A model generated the notes under the pieces. It did no database searches and was not told where the DNA came from. It worked only from the letters and a program-made list of their open reading frames with translations. Made by a program: the position numbers and the translations under genes. From Solanum dulcamara (lineage: Eukaryota; Streptophyta; Magnoliopsida; Solanales; Solanaceae): a DNA stretch of 64,000 nucleotides. Positions 1-13,228 of the stretch are shown piece by piece. Within the stretch, counting starts at the first letter, position 1, and each line of letters opens with the position of its first letter. The stretch spans positions 4,223,501 through 4,287,500 of the forward strand of contig NC_077240.1 in assembly GCF_947179165.1 (NCBI RefSeq), read 5' to 3'.

Positions 1-780
1 AAAGATATCGATGAGATGTTCATCATTGTGCTAGACAAGGTATTTACCAAAAGCACCAGAAAAAATGACAAAGAAGAGGAAGAAGTTGAAAAGACAGCTT
101 TCAAGAGTCCCTCCAGTTAATCTTCCTCACCAGCTGTTGTGGGGAATGTTGCCATGTTTGAAGGTAAACAACAGGAGAAGCCCTTCTTCCTGTGTTAATA
201 CTTACATTTCTGGCAATAACAACAACATACTTCTTATTATTTATTTATTGAGGCAGAGTACCACAAAAGGTCGTTTGGTGGGTGAGGGAGAAGAAAGAAA
301 TTCATATTAAATATATCAATGTCAGAAAGGACATGTATGAAGGAGTCATCACTAACATGAGAATAATAGTAGGAGATACAAATACAAAGAGTTTCTCGTA
401 ACAGTGAGTTCACACTAGGGATCAACATTGAGCCCCGACTTGTTTATCCTAGTTATGGTTGAGCTAACCAACACAATATAAAATGAGGTCCCATGGTGGA
501 TGCTATTTGCTGATCATATTGTGTGAACCAACAAAACAAGTGTCAACCAAAAGCATGAACTATGGAGAAGCATTATAGAGAGTAAAGATCTTTAAAAAAA
601 ATAGAAGTAAAACTGAATATATGCACCAAGTTTAGTCAGAAGAGCGAAATTGAGGTGAGACTAGACGAAATCGTAGTGCAAAAATACAAACAATTTAGAC
701 ATAAAGGCTTGTTGTTTCAAGAGAATGGAATAATAAATGAAGATAATACTCATAAAAATAAAATTGGATGGTTGAAATGG

Positions 781-1425
781 AAATGTGTTACCGAGCGGCC
801 AAAGTGAATGGTAAGTTCTTCAGAAACTATAAGACCGACAATGCTATATGATAGTAAATGTTAGGTTGCTTAAGTCCGAGAGGCGGATTCTTAAGATGAA
901 TGTGCGTTCATACAAGATTTGTTAAAAATAAAAATGGTCACACTCGCCAAAATGTGCAAATAGCATGCAATGAAGATAAAATGAGAGAAGGTCACTCGAG
1001 ATGCTGTCATGTGTCGACCTATAGATGCACCAGTACGTAGGTGTGCAACTATGATGAGTGAGGATGTTAAAACGAGGGTAGACCTAAAATCACATGGAAG
1101 GAAGTCGTCGCGAAAGACCAACAATTTCTTGGAATCAATGGAGAATTAGCTAAAGATAGGGTATAATTGAAGAAAAAATTCCATATAGATAATATCTACT
1201 AGATGGGAATAGGTTTTAGACTTGTTAGAGAACTTCTAATAACATTGATTATTATTATTGCTATTATTATTATTATATATATTTAGTTTATCTTTTACTT
1301 ATATTTTTATTTGGTATGATGTCATTTGGTATGATGATGACATGAGTTGAGCTTAAATAGAAATGTGAGGATTCATATAGCCAACCCCAAGTTATTTGGG
1401 ATTGAGGTGTAGTCGTCGTTGTAGT
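781..1425 (+). mobile_element. RTE-type LINE 3' end relic
   Basis: Short stretches in shifting frames match the C-terminal end of plant RTE-type LINE reverse transcriptases: RPIDAPVRRC at about 1043-1072, then GRPKITWKEVVAKD followed by GINGELAKDRV at about 1076-1165, then a stop. The 3' part ends in CCAACCCCAAGTTATTTGGG and a TCGTCGTTGTAG tail typical of these elements. It is a decayed 5'-truncated copy in the 1.9-kb intron between REV1 exons 21 and 22. An (ATT)n run lies at 1246-1275. Confidence 0.7.
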
Positions 1426-4400
1426 ACAGAAAAGACCGCAAGTCTCTACCAGTCTGTGTCCTTCAAAATTTTACTTGAGAAGTCTTATCAAAATATTTAC
1501 TTGGAAAACTACACTTAGTGGCTGTCTAATTTCCTCATCACCCTGGGTTCTGCATGTATAAAACACACCACATTGAGTTTCTACTTCAAGATTCCAAAGA
1601 TGAAAGGAATACAATAGCATCAAAAAAGATTTAAGATCACACAGAGGAATGAAAATACAGAAGCACGTGCCAAGAAAATAGATGTGCTCAAGAAAATGAA
1701 CGCATACTGCAGGTAAGTTCAGTCTCTGGTACATACCTTCTTAAAAGGCAAGAACAAGTATAAACCTCTTCAATATCAGTTGAAATTTTTAATTTTAGAT
1801 ACTGCTTGATAAGCTCGCTTAAGAAACTAACAGCCTCGACCCATCCGTCAGTGCCGACATCAGGGAGAATATAAATCTGAGACATAGTCCTCTGCAATAT
1901 AGAGGATAACTGTTTCCTTGCCCCTGCGCTTTGATACATCTCTCCCAAAACGCACAAAATCTGACAATTGCTGGCTTTGAATATGTCAATCCATTCAGGT
2001 GGATTTCCAACCCACAAATCAATGCTTGAAATAGAAGGACTACAGTTCTGATTATTAGCACAGACCAAGGAAGCATCTAGTGAAGATTCATTGTTCCTGT
2101 GTGCAGGAAGGAGTTCAAGTATATCTGCCCTCAACTCCTCAGGTAATTCCTGAAAAACCGAGGTGTCTACTTGACTTAGAGAAGAGGGCATTAGACTGAT
2201 ACCTCCTGAGACAAGAGCATTAATAACCACATCCATATTTGGTACACTAGCATCAGACAGTGTCCCACTTTTCATATCAGCAAAAAGCTTATTAGGATAA
2301 GAGACCGCTTGGATTTCCTCTTCATTATGCTGATGCTCCAATTATAGTCACCAGAATCAACACCATGAAGTTGTAGAAACAAGATAAACCTCATCATCAA
2401 CATTAAACAAGGAGAAACAATAAGCCAGCCCAAGTAGAGGAGAAAAACTGAAGATACCTCATGAGCAGCAAAAACTTCATCCTGTGCAGCAGGGCAAACA
2501 GAAGATATGTTTTCTTTTTCTGATACACCTAATTTAAAAGATATGAGAATTGAGGCAAAAGCTTATAACAAAACGGTATATATGTATAAGCTAATTGGGT
2601 TAACCAACTGCCTTCTGTAATTTAAAGGAATGCATCCTTACCTTTGCTTCTCTTTTCAGTAATAAAATGAGCCAATTTTCCATCATACATGTCATTAATT
2701 TCTGAAAAGACCTCAGGAGGAAGAGACTCTATTACTCCTATATCAAGCTCGTTCATAGGAGGAAGAGTTCCTCTCTGTCCAAAACCAGCAGCACCGGAGG
2801 GCGACGTTGCAGTCATTTCAATGAAAGGTGTACTTGAATCACCCTGCAACTGAGCCTGGCGTTCATGAACACTGTTTTTACCGTTATCTGCCATATCAGA
2901 GAAGCAGATCGAACTCAGACTCATCCTGTCTTTAGTGGAAAATGAACTCAATAAAAGTTTAGGCGATACTTTTTAGTTAAGAACTTGTTGAAAACACAGA
3001 ATCGATGTTGGAATAAGTTGACATGAAGAAACAACATAAGACCATCATACTAACTTTTTAACAGAAGCATTAAAAAAGATATTCCATATCCATCAGTGCT
3101 GCTGAGATAAAAATCCCATTGAGTTGCTCATGTTGTAGACAGAGAAAGGAAACAATTATGATGTCCTCAAGTATTTCTTAGGACACGCAAATTAAAGAGA
3201 TTCCTATAAAAGGTATACCACCTTTCATGTGCTAGAACACGGCCAATGCAAGGAACCACAACAGAGTTTCAGTACCAGTTTAAGTGTGTTAGAAATACTT
3301 CTATCAAGTAATAGGCATGACTGGAGGCAATAAATATTTGGACAAGCCAATGAAAATAAGTGAAGAAGTCAAACCTGCATCAGCACCTTTCTCATGACTA
3401 CTGCTTCTGTTTTGGTAATTGGTCTTAGCAGAGGCAGCAGTGAGCCAAGATCTGATGGAGCATCTCTCTTTCCCTGGATTTATGTCAATGAAATTAGTAG
3501 AAAAACAGTTCATAAATGGCATACTGTCGTCATCATAACTGGCATAGAGAGAGATATAAAACGTGAAGAAAAGACCTTGCTTGGAACTATCCGCAGTTTC
3601 AAGCTTTGAGACCTGCAATCCCATGCCTCGTATGTCCTCCACATCTGCACAGCGATTGTCAAAACAGCATTTATATTAGAAGAAGAAACAGGGTAGACTA
3701 CAAGTCATACTGAGATCACACTGGGTATGTATTTGTTGTTGCTGAACAAAGATATGGTTGACGTGGAAGAAAAATCTAAGTTTGTTACTCTAAATTCATT
3801 TGGTCCAAAGGGAATTCTAACATCCTTAGAGAAAATTTTTGGTCTGCAATGTTCAAAATTCACCGTGAGTTGATTGATTCTGATACATCTAACAATTTAG
3901 AAAAAAGAAACGCCGCTAATGCAGAAACCAAAGAACATCAAAAATGCACTTAAAAGTTTCATCAGCATCAGAGCTGCACCAGTATATTTTTAGTTCCCCT
4001 TTAGGCTATACATAAGGTTTTTGAAGTTTCAGGCAATAGCATTCTCTGACAGGTCTCAAGCCCAACTCAAAAAAAAAACATACTGTAACATTCTTGGGTA
4101 ATAAAACAGAAACTCCCTATTGAAGGGAAAGAAAAAAAGGCTTTTCTGAGCTCTATTCACCATCCTAACACTTGGGACTCTAATATGAAATAGCTAAAAC
4201 ACGAATCTCAAGATTTTTTGGTTAACATGACTCTGAAAGACAAATCTTGTTTCTTGCAATAATTTGGCTAAAATCATGAAAAACAAGTGGTCGAGCTTCT
4301 GCATGTGAGGAAACGTGCATCTTTGCTCTTCACCATTTCTCCCTCTTTGTTAAGCTTATCAGCACAGAAATATCAGTAGAGAAAAGTTTGTCTGTGTCAA

Positions 4401-5039
4401 TACACAAAAACTATATCAAAGAGCGAAAATACAATGACATTACCTCAGCCCTAAAGAAGGTTGCGGACTTACGATTATTATTCTTACTCTTCCAAAAATC
4501 AAATGGGGGACAGAAGTGGAAGAAGCATAAGAAACAAGAAGCATAGGATGCTCAAAGGATTGGCTCAGTGTTTTCCTTAATAACATCATGTATCAAATGG
4601 ATTAGTTTACTGAAAGTTGCTCAGATATGGAATGTCACACACAAAAGCTGATACTCCGTCCCAAATTGATATGACCTATTTTGTTTATTTAAGTTTAATA
4701 TGACTTCATCTGCTGAGAATTAAATCAAGTACTAGAACTATATGAAAAACAATACAGTTCGATATTTTCCCATTTCATATGACAAAAAATATTTAAGAAT
4801 TACAGTCAAAAAATCTTTGTTCGACTTCCAAAGCAGATCAGATAATCATTTTGGCACAGATGTATCAAGATAAAAAACAAAACTAGGAAACAAGAAGGAT
4901 AATGCAGATTAAAATCACAACAAAAGCCCATAAGTGTGAATGTGAAGTGAATTGGTGGTCCCAAAGAACAAAGGTAAGCACACTATTCACATTGAAATGA
5001 CATTGAGATTAGCTAAAATTTCTTAAGATAATCCATTTC

Positions 5040-5175
5040 CATTTTGGAATTCACCCTAGAAATAAATCACCTAGTGTTTTTTTGTCTTTGCTGGAATTTG
5101 AACCTGATCTTCAAGGTTCACGCCCAGTTCATTGAACCACTAGGCCACACACTTGGGTGCGGTTTTAAACCCTTA
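5040..5175 (-). mobile_element. SolS-type tRNA-derived SINE in REV1 intron 16
   Basis: The minus strand shows a pol III promoter of tRNA type: A-box TGGCCTAGTGG at 5147-5137 and B-box GGTTCAAATTC at 5104-5094. It is followed by AAAAAACACTAGGTGATTT, which matches the body of Solanaceae SolS SINEs as I know them. The 3' end is degraded. The element starts within about 40 bases of the exon 16 splice donor at 5212-5211 and lies in the same orientation as the gene. Confidence 0.75.
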
Positions 5176-6162
5176 TTTTGAAGAGTAACATTCACATAGG
5201 GAAAGCAATTACCCACGTGTGAAGTCGTAAAAAGCTGTGAAACAATTCTCTCAAGCACATCAACACTATCTGTTGCCATTGGCACCTACAAGTGGCACAA
5301 TGCAATTAAAGGAAAATAGAAATTTCTTCAATTAAAAAACATAGAGAACAAGGTTATCACAGAAAATATTATACCGTGACAGAATGGCTCAAGTTATCAC
5401 ATACACCACAGCCCAAATACTTTACTGGCTCCCCTGCATCACCCTTTCTTTTCTTTATCTGTATTGATAAATATAGGTGCAAAAGCAGCATGAGAACCAA
5501 CTATACGACTACTTTATACTAAATGAACTATAATCTCAATATAAATAATGGTTTCATAAAGCAAAAAACAGAGAGAGACCTTTAAGGTAAACTTCCTCCC
5601 TATCACTCCACATCCCTGCAAACGTAATGAAACCTCCTTGCAAAGGTTTAACAGAAAATGTTGTACCTGAATTGAGGTGGTGTTTAGTGTCAATAAGCAT
5701 TAGTACAAATGGCCAAAACAACAACGATATTTAGTGGAGATCTAACGTCTTTCAGATCCTTGAACCTCACGCCCCAGTTAACATCTGCACCAATGGATTT
5801 GCTTTCCTGCAAACGTTATCGAGAGGTTTATATATTTGGCTTGAACACGCATGACTGATTATAAACAAAATGACAAACTTCATGATGCAGATTCGTGAAG
5901 CATGTAACTAGTATCTGCTTCCTTTTGACAGACACTAGAACAGCTTTTTAAGACCTCTACAGAAATACGATGCAAGTGTATATGTCCTACTTACTACATT
6001 CGAAACGGAACCAAAACTTGCTCTGAAAATACATAAATATATACGCGCGCGCACACAGTACCACTTGAGGGACTGCTTATATCAGCACCAGAATCAATGA
6101 CGCAAGTTAGAAGCAACAAGCAGCACAGGAGGCAAAATAATAACTCATCAATCATTAAGCAA

Positions 6163-6441
6163 GAGCCCGTTTGGATTGGCTTATAAGTTACTTATAAGCT
6201 GTTTTCAGCTTTTTTGAGTGTTTGGCTGTCCAACTTAAAGTCATTTTGTGCTTAAAATAAGTCACAATAAATAATTGGGTTTGTTTGGATGGACTTATTT
6301 GAAGCAACTTATAAGTTGAAAATAGCTTATAACTAAAAAAAAAATAAGTTGGGCTGCACCTACTTATTTTTTTAAAACTTATAAGCAGTTTTCAACTCAT
6401 AAGTTACTTAAAATAAGTCCATCCAAATTCCAAACAGGCTC
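6163..6441. mobile_element. Foldback MITE in REV1 intron 12
   Basis: The ends form terminal inverted repeats: GAGCCCGTTTGGA on the left, and GAGCCTGTTTGGA when the right end is read in reverse. The interior folds back around TTATAAGTTACTTATAAGC-like stretches. The family name and target-site duplication could not be settled. It is a non-autonomous DNA element of about 279 bp with no reading frame. Confidence 0.75.
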
Positions 6442-7462
6442 CAAGTCTCCAATATTCAAAAAAATAACAGTGAAATAAAGGAGTCAATGGGAGTTCGCGA
6501 GTCAGTTGTGTGAATGACAAAAATCCAAAAGAAAGCCTACAAATAAAAGCGATACAGTAAGATATTCTGTGTTGATCCTAACCTGTATCATGCCAACCAA
6601 CCGATCATCTATCCCTCTACTATAGTTCCATAGCATACTGCCAGTTTTAGAACCAAAGTCCCTCTGGAGAGTTTCCTGGAAACACGACAAATGAGTGGGA
6701 ATATATATAGTCCAATATTGAGTATAATGCATGTCAACCCAAAACATGGCAGGCCACATATATAAAATCATTCTTTGTGCCACCACGATTGGTGTATCGA
6801 TAAGTATCATATAAAGGAGAGAAGCATCCCACTCGTCCGGCTGAATAACAGCAAAAAAATTATGAAAGTATTCACAAATAAGAAATCGCTTCTTTAATCA
6901 GTAAGACAAGTCTTGAGCTATTCTAAGAAAAGATAACTAATCAACGAACAAACAAGTGTTGTAATGTGTTCGACATACTTCTCAAAAGAAACAACCCCCA
7001 TGCCAATAAGGGATTTCTTAAGCACTAATTAAGTAATAGTTTCCACAAGACGAGATATTCTCATTTCATCGAATGATCATACATTTGGAAACATTTTAAC
7101 CATGAGTTTAACAAAACATCATTAGCTGAAATAAACTCCAGGAGCTGAGTAAGCCAAATAGGTGTAAATGTTGTCTTAAATAAACAATATATCCGCTATT
7201 TCATCAGCTCTAGTTAATGAAGGTTCCAAGGATGCTTAACTTTACATGGGCAGGAATGTGCCCATGAAACTGGGGAACAAGTGACAAAGAGGACTCTGAC
7301 TCAAGCAGACAGCATGAATAACAAACCTCAATTTTCTTTGATAGCTATCCAGTTGAGATTACCTGTTAAATGTGAAACCCTTTTTCACAAGAAATGGAAA
7401 ATATAGTTTCATGGAGAGCTTTGGATGGAGAAGGCAAATAAACAAGAAGATTAATCCACCAA

Positions 7463-7640
7463 ATAACAACAACCCCCACTGGCCTAGGTATCAAACAACA
7501 CTACACCACCACAACTCCCTCCCTCCTTCCATAGCGTAGGAAGATCGGAATAATTCAACAAGTGTCGTCCATGCTAGACTGCAATCCTTGGTTTCCAAGG
7601 TTGTCACTCCAGCTCCTAAACGTTAGGCCACCCGGCTTGA
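7463..7640 (-). mobile_element. SINE-like element in REV1 intron 11
   Basis: On the minus strand it opens with GCCGGGTGGCCTAACGTTTA, which resembles a tRNA-derived head with an A-box. It ends with GGGGGTTGTTGTTATT, a TTG-type tail of Solanaceae SINEs. The B-box is not clear, so this is a decayed or unusual family member. Confidence 0.45.
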
Positions 7641-10545
7641 CAGAAATTCTTCTTAGGAACTCTTAAAAACACACACCTTAATACAATTTGCAGTACCTTC
7701 CTGGTACTAGCTTTGATAAAACACCATTATCTTATTATTTTTTAAAACAAATACTGTAGCAAGAGATTCAATGATTCATCATGAAGTATTCTTGTAGTGT
7801 TTTTTCAAGCGTGAAATGTATCTGAGAGAAACCAGATCAAAAGAGATGCAAAAGAGTGCTTGTTGTACACAAACTATAACGAGATAGAAAATCAAAACCG
7901 CAAGAGCAATCACCAATATATTGCAGAAGGAAACAAATACTAAACAATGAGAACCTTGGAAATCATACGCAGCTGCCCACAAGTTGTGATTTGTCTCCTG
8001 TTCAACTTCTCTTCCAACACATGACCGATTCCAGGAAGTGCTTTTACTGGAAGTTCACACAGGTGCTCCTCCACCTAATATAGCCAACAAGATAAATCAG
8101 GACAATAAAATCACAATAATTATTTTAATTCTCTAAAATGATCTTCAAGCCTTTGTTTTCCTCTGTTGCCACTACATGCAGTAGACACTAAAATATTAAG
8201 ATGATCAAAAAGGGAGTTAATCAGCGAAGATCTAAACAAGAGAAATGTCTTTGATATTGAATAGTATCTGTGATGGGATAAAACTAAGTGATCAAAATAG
8301 CCCTTTTCTGGGACTAATCCTTAATAAAATATCCGCAGATTGTTTTTCTTTTATAAAAGGTAATAAGAAAGTTGTAATTTATTAAAAAAACATTAGTAAA
8401 ATAATTCACGGATTCATGTTGATTTCCATCTAACACCAGATTCTTGCAGCGGAAAAGGTTATTATGCTTGACCAGGATCGACATAAACAAAGTGAAACAA
8501 AAAGAGCATCATGTGGCAATGGAGAAACATCTCACGTGGCAAGGGCATGGAGAAGCCCCGGCAGAAACTTCGCTTTATGAAAGTGGAGCCTATAAAATCT
8601 GATTTCACTTGCAGTCATGCCCTTTCTAGAAGTACATGCAAATTCACAATGCATGGTCATCAGGTAAGAAGAGATTTACTACAAATAGTTAAAGAGAAGG
8701 CAATGACATGTAACCAATAAAGATGTAGCTGCAAAATATAATTTGTGATACGGTAGAAGATGCACATATTTAGATGACAAAGATCAAGACATAAGTTTTC
8801 CCCCCTCTTCATACATCAAAAAGTCAGCTCGAAATAAGCTACCTTCTCGGCAGGGATGTAACACTGCCCGTCTGGTTTTGCAATCCTAGTAGCAAGCCGC
8901 GCCATAAGCATATTCTCAGCAATACCAGCACTAGCAGTACAGCCTGTCGCATCAAGAATCTCATCTCTGATCACTGAGACAAAAGCTTGAATTTCCTCTA
9001 CTCCAGAATCAGTGGCATCTAAAAATGCTTCGTCACAACTTACGGCCTGCATTCAGTAGCAATTATCAATCAAGAGATAAGAACATCGTGAAATTGTTCA
9101 ACAAGCAGTTTTGAGGCCATACCTGCACTTTGTTGCAGTACTTGTGCAATATGTTATAAAACCGATCAGCAACCTGAAAATGAAATCAGATTTTATAGGA
9201 CTCGATATCCAAATACAAAAGAATCCAATTAAAAGGGGAAAAAGAACAAGATGAAGAAACTGAAATATCATAACCACCTCCTCATAAGCCTCGAAGTCAT
9301 AAGAAAGAATGACTAGGTGAGGGCAACGTGACTTGGCATCTCTGACAAACATTCCAGCCTTAACTCCTATGAGAAAAAAACTTGAATGACAATCAAATTT
9401 CAAACACAGGATGATATTTAAGAAAAGGTTGGATTACTGACTGAAAGACTGACCATAACCCCTAGCAGGATAATTGGCTGAAGATATTTCTGCTGTTCCG
9501 CGTGGATTATCTGAATGGCAAATGGCAACAGGTTTATCCTTCAACTCGGGGCGATTTCTAATGACCACAGACACAAAAAAGCAATCCTGAACAAGTAAAG
9601 TTGAACTGATTGTTTTAGCACAGAGAATAATCAACAGAGACGGGTAGAATGTCATATATATGATCAAAGAGGGTGAGCCGGAAAAGGAGACAGAACATAG
9701 ACGCAGTCATAAAAACATAAAGAGGACAAGTCGAGTTTTCAGACCATCGAAGCAGAAATTACCATATCCACATGAATAATCATTGTCTTATTTGCTGTTG
9801 CTGAAGAACTAGGGCCTGAACTTATGCATCTAAACCCACCAGGGGAGCTAGGAAATCATTTACGATACCGGTTTCTCCAGGTGCCAATGAAATGCAACCT
9901 AGAATGCTGAAGACAAAAGCACCCGAGGAATATGTCAACCACTTTGTCACTAGGCGCTTTTAGTATTTAATATGCAATTACTTATCAATGTGCACATACA
10001 TTTATGAATATATTAGTTATACAATGCAATAGCTTCAAATAAACAAATTCAAAATAACAGATCCACAAGCAAAAGCAGGTAATTTCTTCACATCAGAAGG
10101 CCCCAGAAAATCTGATGCCAAGAATTTAGTAGAAGTAATATAAGCAACACAATATCTAGGTATGAGTTGGCTGTTGATTCTTGATATTCGGTTTCTCAAT
10201 TGAAAAAAAGAATTGAGATTAGATCTTCCACAATCTTGAAAGGTCCATCATTGTGTCATCCCAGATCCAGTAACAGCAGAAGCAAAAGCATAAAGTAAGT
10301 TGATAATGGTCAATCATTAAAGGAAATTATAACCCAAAAAAAGAAGGTTGCTATGAGCATGTGGATCTCCTTTTGGCAATTATTGAAAAAAAGAAAACCA
10401 ACGTCATATTCACCTTTAACATGTTTTTCTTTATGATCTCAGCCTTCTCTATCCTTTGAGCAAAAGCTTTTTGCACATGAAAAGCCCCTCTTTGGTGCCC
10501 TATTATGGTAAAAATAACATATCCTGGCATTTCACTTATCAAAGG

Positions 10546-10690
10546 TGTTGGAGATACATAACATCCCACAAGTTATCAGTGTGTGTATATACTATATCCC
10601 ACGTCGTTTGTATAAAGGGCATCCCGGGGAGTTCATCTTAAGTTACTCGACCCATTGCCTCAAAGTCCAGGTTGGATGTTTAGTCCAACA
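10546..10690. mobile_element. Possible solo LTR in REV1 intron 5
   Basis: A 145-bp segment begins TGTTGGAGATACATAACATC and ends GTTTAGTCCAACA, giving the TG...CA ends and the TGTTGGA/TCCAACA inverted termini usual for an LTR. ATCCCACA and ATCCCACGTCG stretches resemble short plant LTRs. No 5-bp target duplication directly at these ends was found, so the ends may be slightly different. Confidence 0.4.
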
Positions 10691-12494
10691 CATCTATCAA
10701 AATCGACTTCATAAGCCCATTTCCATACTTACAAGTCCGAATCGAAATTTACATGTGAACTCCAAAAAACAGGTTATATTTGCGGAGAGGTGTTGTAATA
10801 TGTGACGATAATTAACTTAACAATAATAACAATATAAACTAACTTTCTAACGCCAACACTCAACACTTAAGCAAAAAGGAAAAAGAAAAATGAACTTGAG
10901 AGTAGAGATTGTTCATTACAATCATTTTTTATTTTTTATTTTTTAATTTATTTATTTATTTATTTTTTGGGGGGGAGGGGGGCTGGAAGATAAATACAAG
11001 ATGTTCTAGCAAAGCCAATGTCAAGATAGCCACGTGTGTACCTTGAAGTAATTTTCCACAAAATTAGCATCAACTAGAGTTGAATGTCGCTGATTAGGAG
11101 ACCTAGGAATCTTTAAATTTGATGGGGCCGTGTTAACAGGATCACTCATCCAGTCGCTACAAACTGATGCATCGTTATGAGGACTGAAAGGTGCTGAAAA
11201 TGGAGCTTGGCTTCCATCTCCACTTGCAGCATCACTCAGTTCTTGCATTGCCATGCTACAACTTGACTCTTCGATTCTATCTACATTGTAGTTTGCTTGC
11301 ATTAGATCTTTAGATTCTAGAGCACGAGGCTCCAAATCTTCTGCAGATTGCGACTCTTCAAAGGATACAGGATCTTCAATTGGTCCAGAATATGACAATG
11401 GGCTCTCAACTCTAGATGTGGCTTGGACAGTTGAACATGTTGTCATATCATCATAAATAGCAATGTTTTTTGTGAAGAAAGCAGATAGCTTAGGCTGGTT
11501 ATTAACTTCACTTGCAAGCTGATCAAGCTGATAAGGAACCCCTGAAAACAACAAAACAATGATAGAAAAGCTAATAAGTAAACAAGCAGTCAACTTGCTC
11601 GTTTGCATTAAAAATCAAGTCATAGAAATATAAACTTACAATTCAGAAGCTTCTTTGCAGAGACAGAATCCAACACCCATGTGGGTTTGACTACTGGAAG
11701 TCCCCTGCTAAAGGACCTATATGAAATTCAGACAAAACTTAGACGAAAATACTTTTATTTTCAACAGAGATACAAAAAATAGGAAACTGATGAACTTGGT
11801 TTTACAACTGACCTTAAATTCTGGACCTTACTGTCAGGAAGATTACTACAGATTATATGAGTAACACGACGCCTAGAAAAATAATTTTCAAAACGGCCTC
11901 CATGCTTCAACATATATCCTCGAAGTTCCTGGATAGATATTGTTGAAATCAATAAACTACAAGAGAAGCAACCTAATCTTCCATATGAGAAAATCCAGTG
12001 AGGTACGGAAAAGAATATGATAGCTATATAGTCAAGGTATTGATTACAATGATGATGGATGTTTGTACACGGGTTTACATGCAGATTGAATGAACTCTTC
12101 TTACAAGTAAGAATACAAGTAATTGTTTGTTTCGCCAATTCAAAAGTTAGAGAAGTTTTTTATTGATGAAACAGTATTCGACATCATTCATTATTCGATT
12201 CAGGATCTTTTAAGTTGTCAATCTTCAAGCAATCATATCAGATTAATCCCCGGCAAGAAAATCACATGAAATAGACCAGAAAGAAACCATAATGTACTAA
12301 ACCTGACTGGAAGGAACCGTGTATCCATCAACAAAAATGGATACGCCCTGAAATATAGGTTTTGAAGAACTTGGACCACTGAGAGAAGTGCTTGATGCCT
12401 CCACCTCAAACTGCTCGTGAAGCTTCTGATTCTTCACGGCCATGTAACTACAGCAAAGTTGTCAAAAGCCACAATAAGAATATCAGGAAGTCAT

Positions 12495-13228
12495 CACCAA
12501 GAACAAGTCATAAAGCATACACTATACGCATCAAATCAGAGAGGAGAGGTGCATTTATGAAGTAAATTGTGCAAGAAGTAAATTGACCATATAGAGGAGA
12601 CATATGAAGTGAAACTCTAAAAATAATCCATAAAAATCAATCAACAATACCCAAAACCAACTAGTTGGCCTCACCTATAAAAACACTCTATATTCGTGCC
12701 TTTCTATGTGGACTCGTTTCATTCCAAGAATTAACGTCTATAAAGTAGCAAGAACAATATTTCTTGATGATCAACAAATTCCACTGGTTAAACTTTCTTG
12801 AAGATCGTCTATTCGAAATTAACTCAAAGGAAAACCATTCAAATATTTAAGATGATGTACAGCACCAAGAACAAGTCAAATAGCATACACTATGCACATC
12901 AAAACAGACTATCAGAGAGGAGGGGTGCATTTATGAAGTAGATTGTGCAAGAAGTGAACTAGCCCATATAGAGGAAGACATATGAAGTGAAACTCTAAAA
13001 ACAGTCCATAAAAAATCAATCAACTATACCCAAAATCAAATAGTAAGCCTCACCGACAAAAATACTCTATATTAATTCCATTCTAAGCAGACTCGTTTCA
13101 TTCCAAGCATTGACGTCAATAAAGTAATAAGAATAATATTTCTTGATGATCAACACCAACTTTCTTGATGATCATCTATTCGAAATCAACTCAGGGGAGA
13201 ACTGTTCAAATATTCAAGATAGTGTACA
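12495..13228. repeat. Two-copy 366-bp direct repeat in REV1 intron 1
   Basis: The blocks 12495-12862 and 12863-13228 are tandem copies of each other. Both start CACCAAGAACAAGTCA and end near GTACA, with many scattered substitutions and small indels. They are far more diverged than the 22-kb units, so this duplication is much older. Confidence 0.85.

Noticed and set aside
65..310. Plus-strand frames at the start of each unit, including a Lys-rich 81-residue frame and an acidic frame that is open only in copy 1
   Set aside because: They lie in the REV1 intron between exons 21 and 22, run against the gene, and match no family I know. One is broken by the copy 1 single-base insertion.
1688..1736. 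Extension of REV1 exon 21 past RR into YVPET and on to a nearby stop
   Set aside because: A good donor, GTATGT, follows at 1736-1731, and exon 22 supplies the expected domain. The Glu/Lys difference between copies in this extension is therefore intronic.
4651..4830. Stowaway-like terminus TACTCCGTCCCAAATT in REV1 intron 16
   Set aside because: Only one end is visible and no matching right terminus was found, so it is at most a half element.
10922..10982. T-rich run ending in GGGGGGGAGGGGGG as a possible regulatory or G-quadruplex signal
   Set aside because: It is a simple-sequence run in REV1 intron 5 next to the exon 5 donor. Nothing beyond low complexity supports a function.
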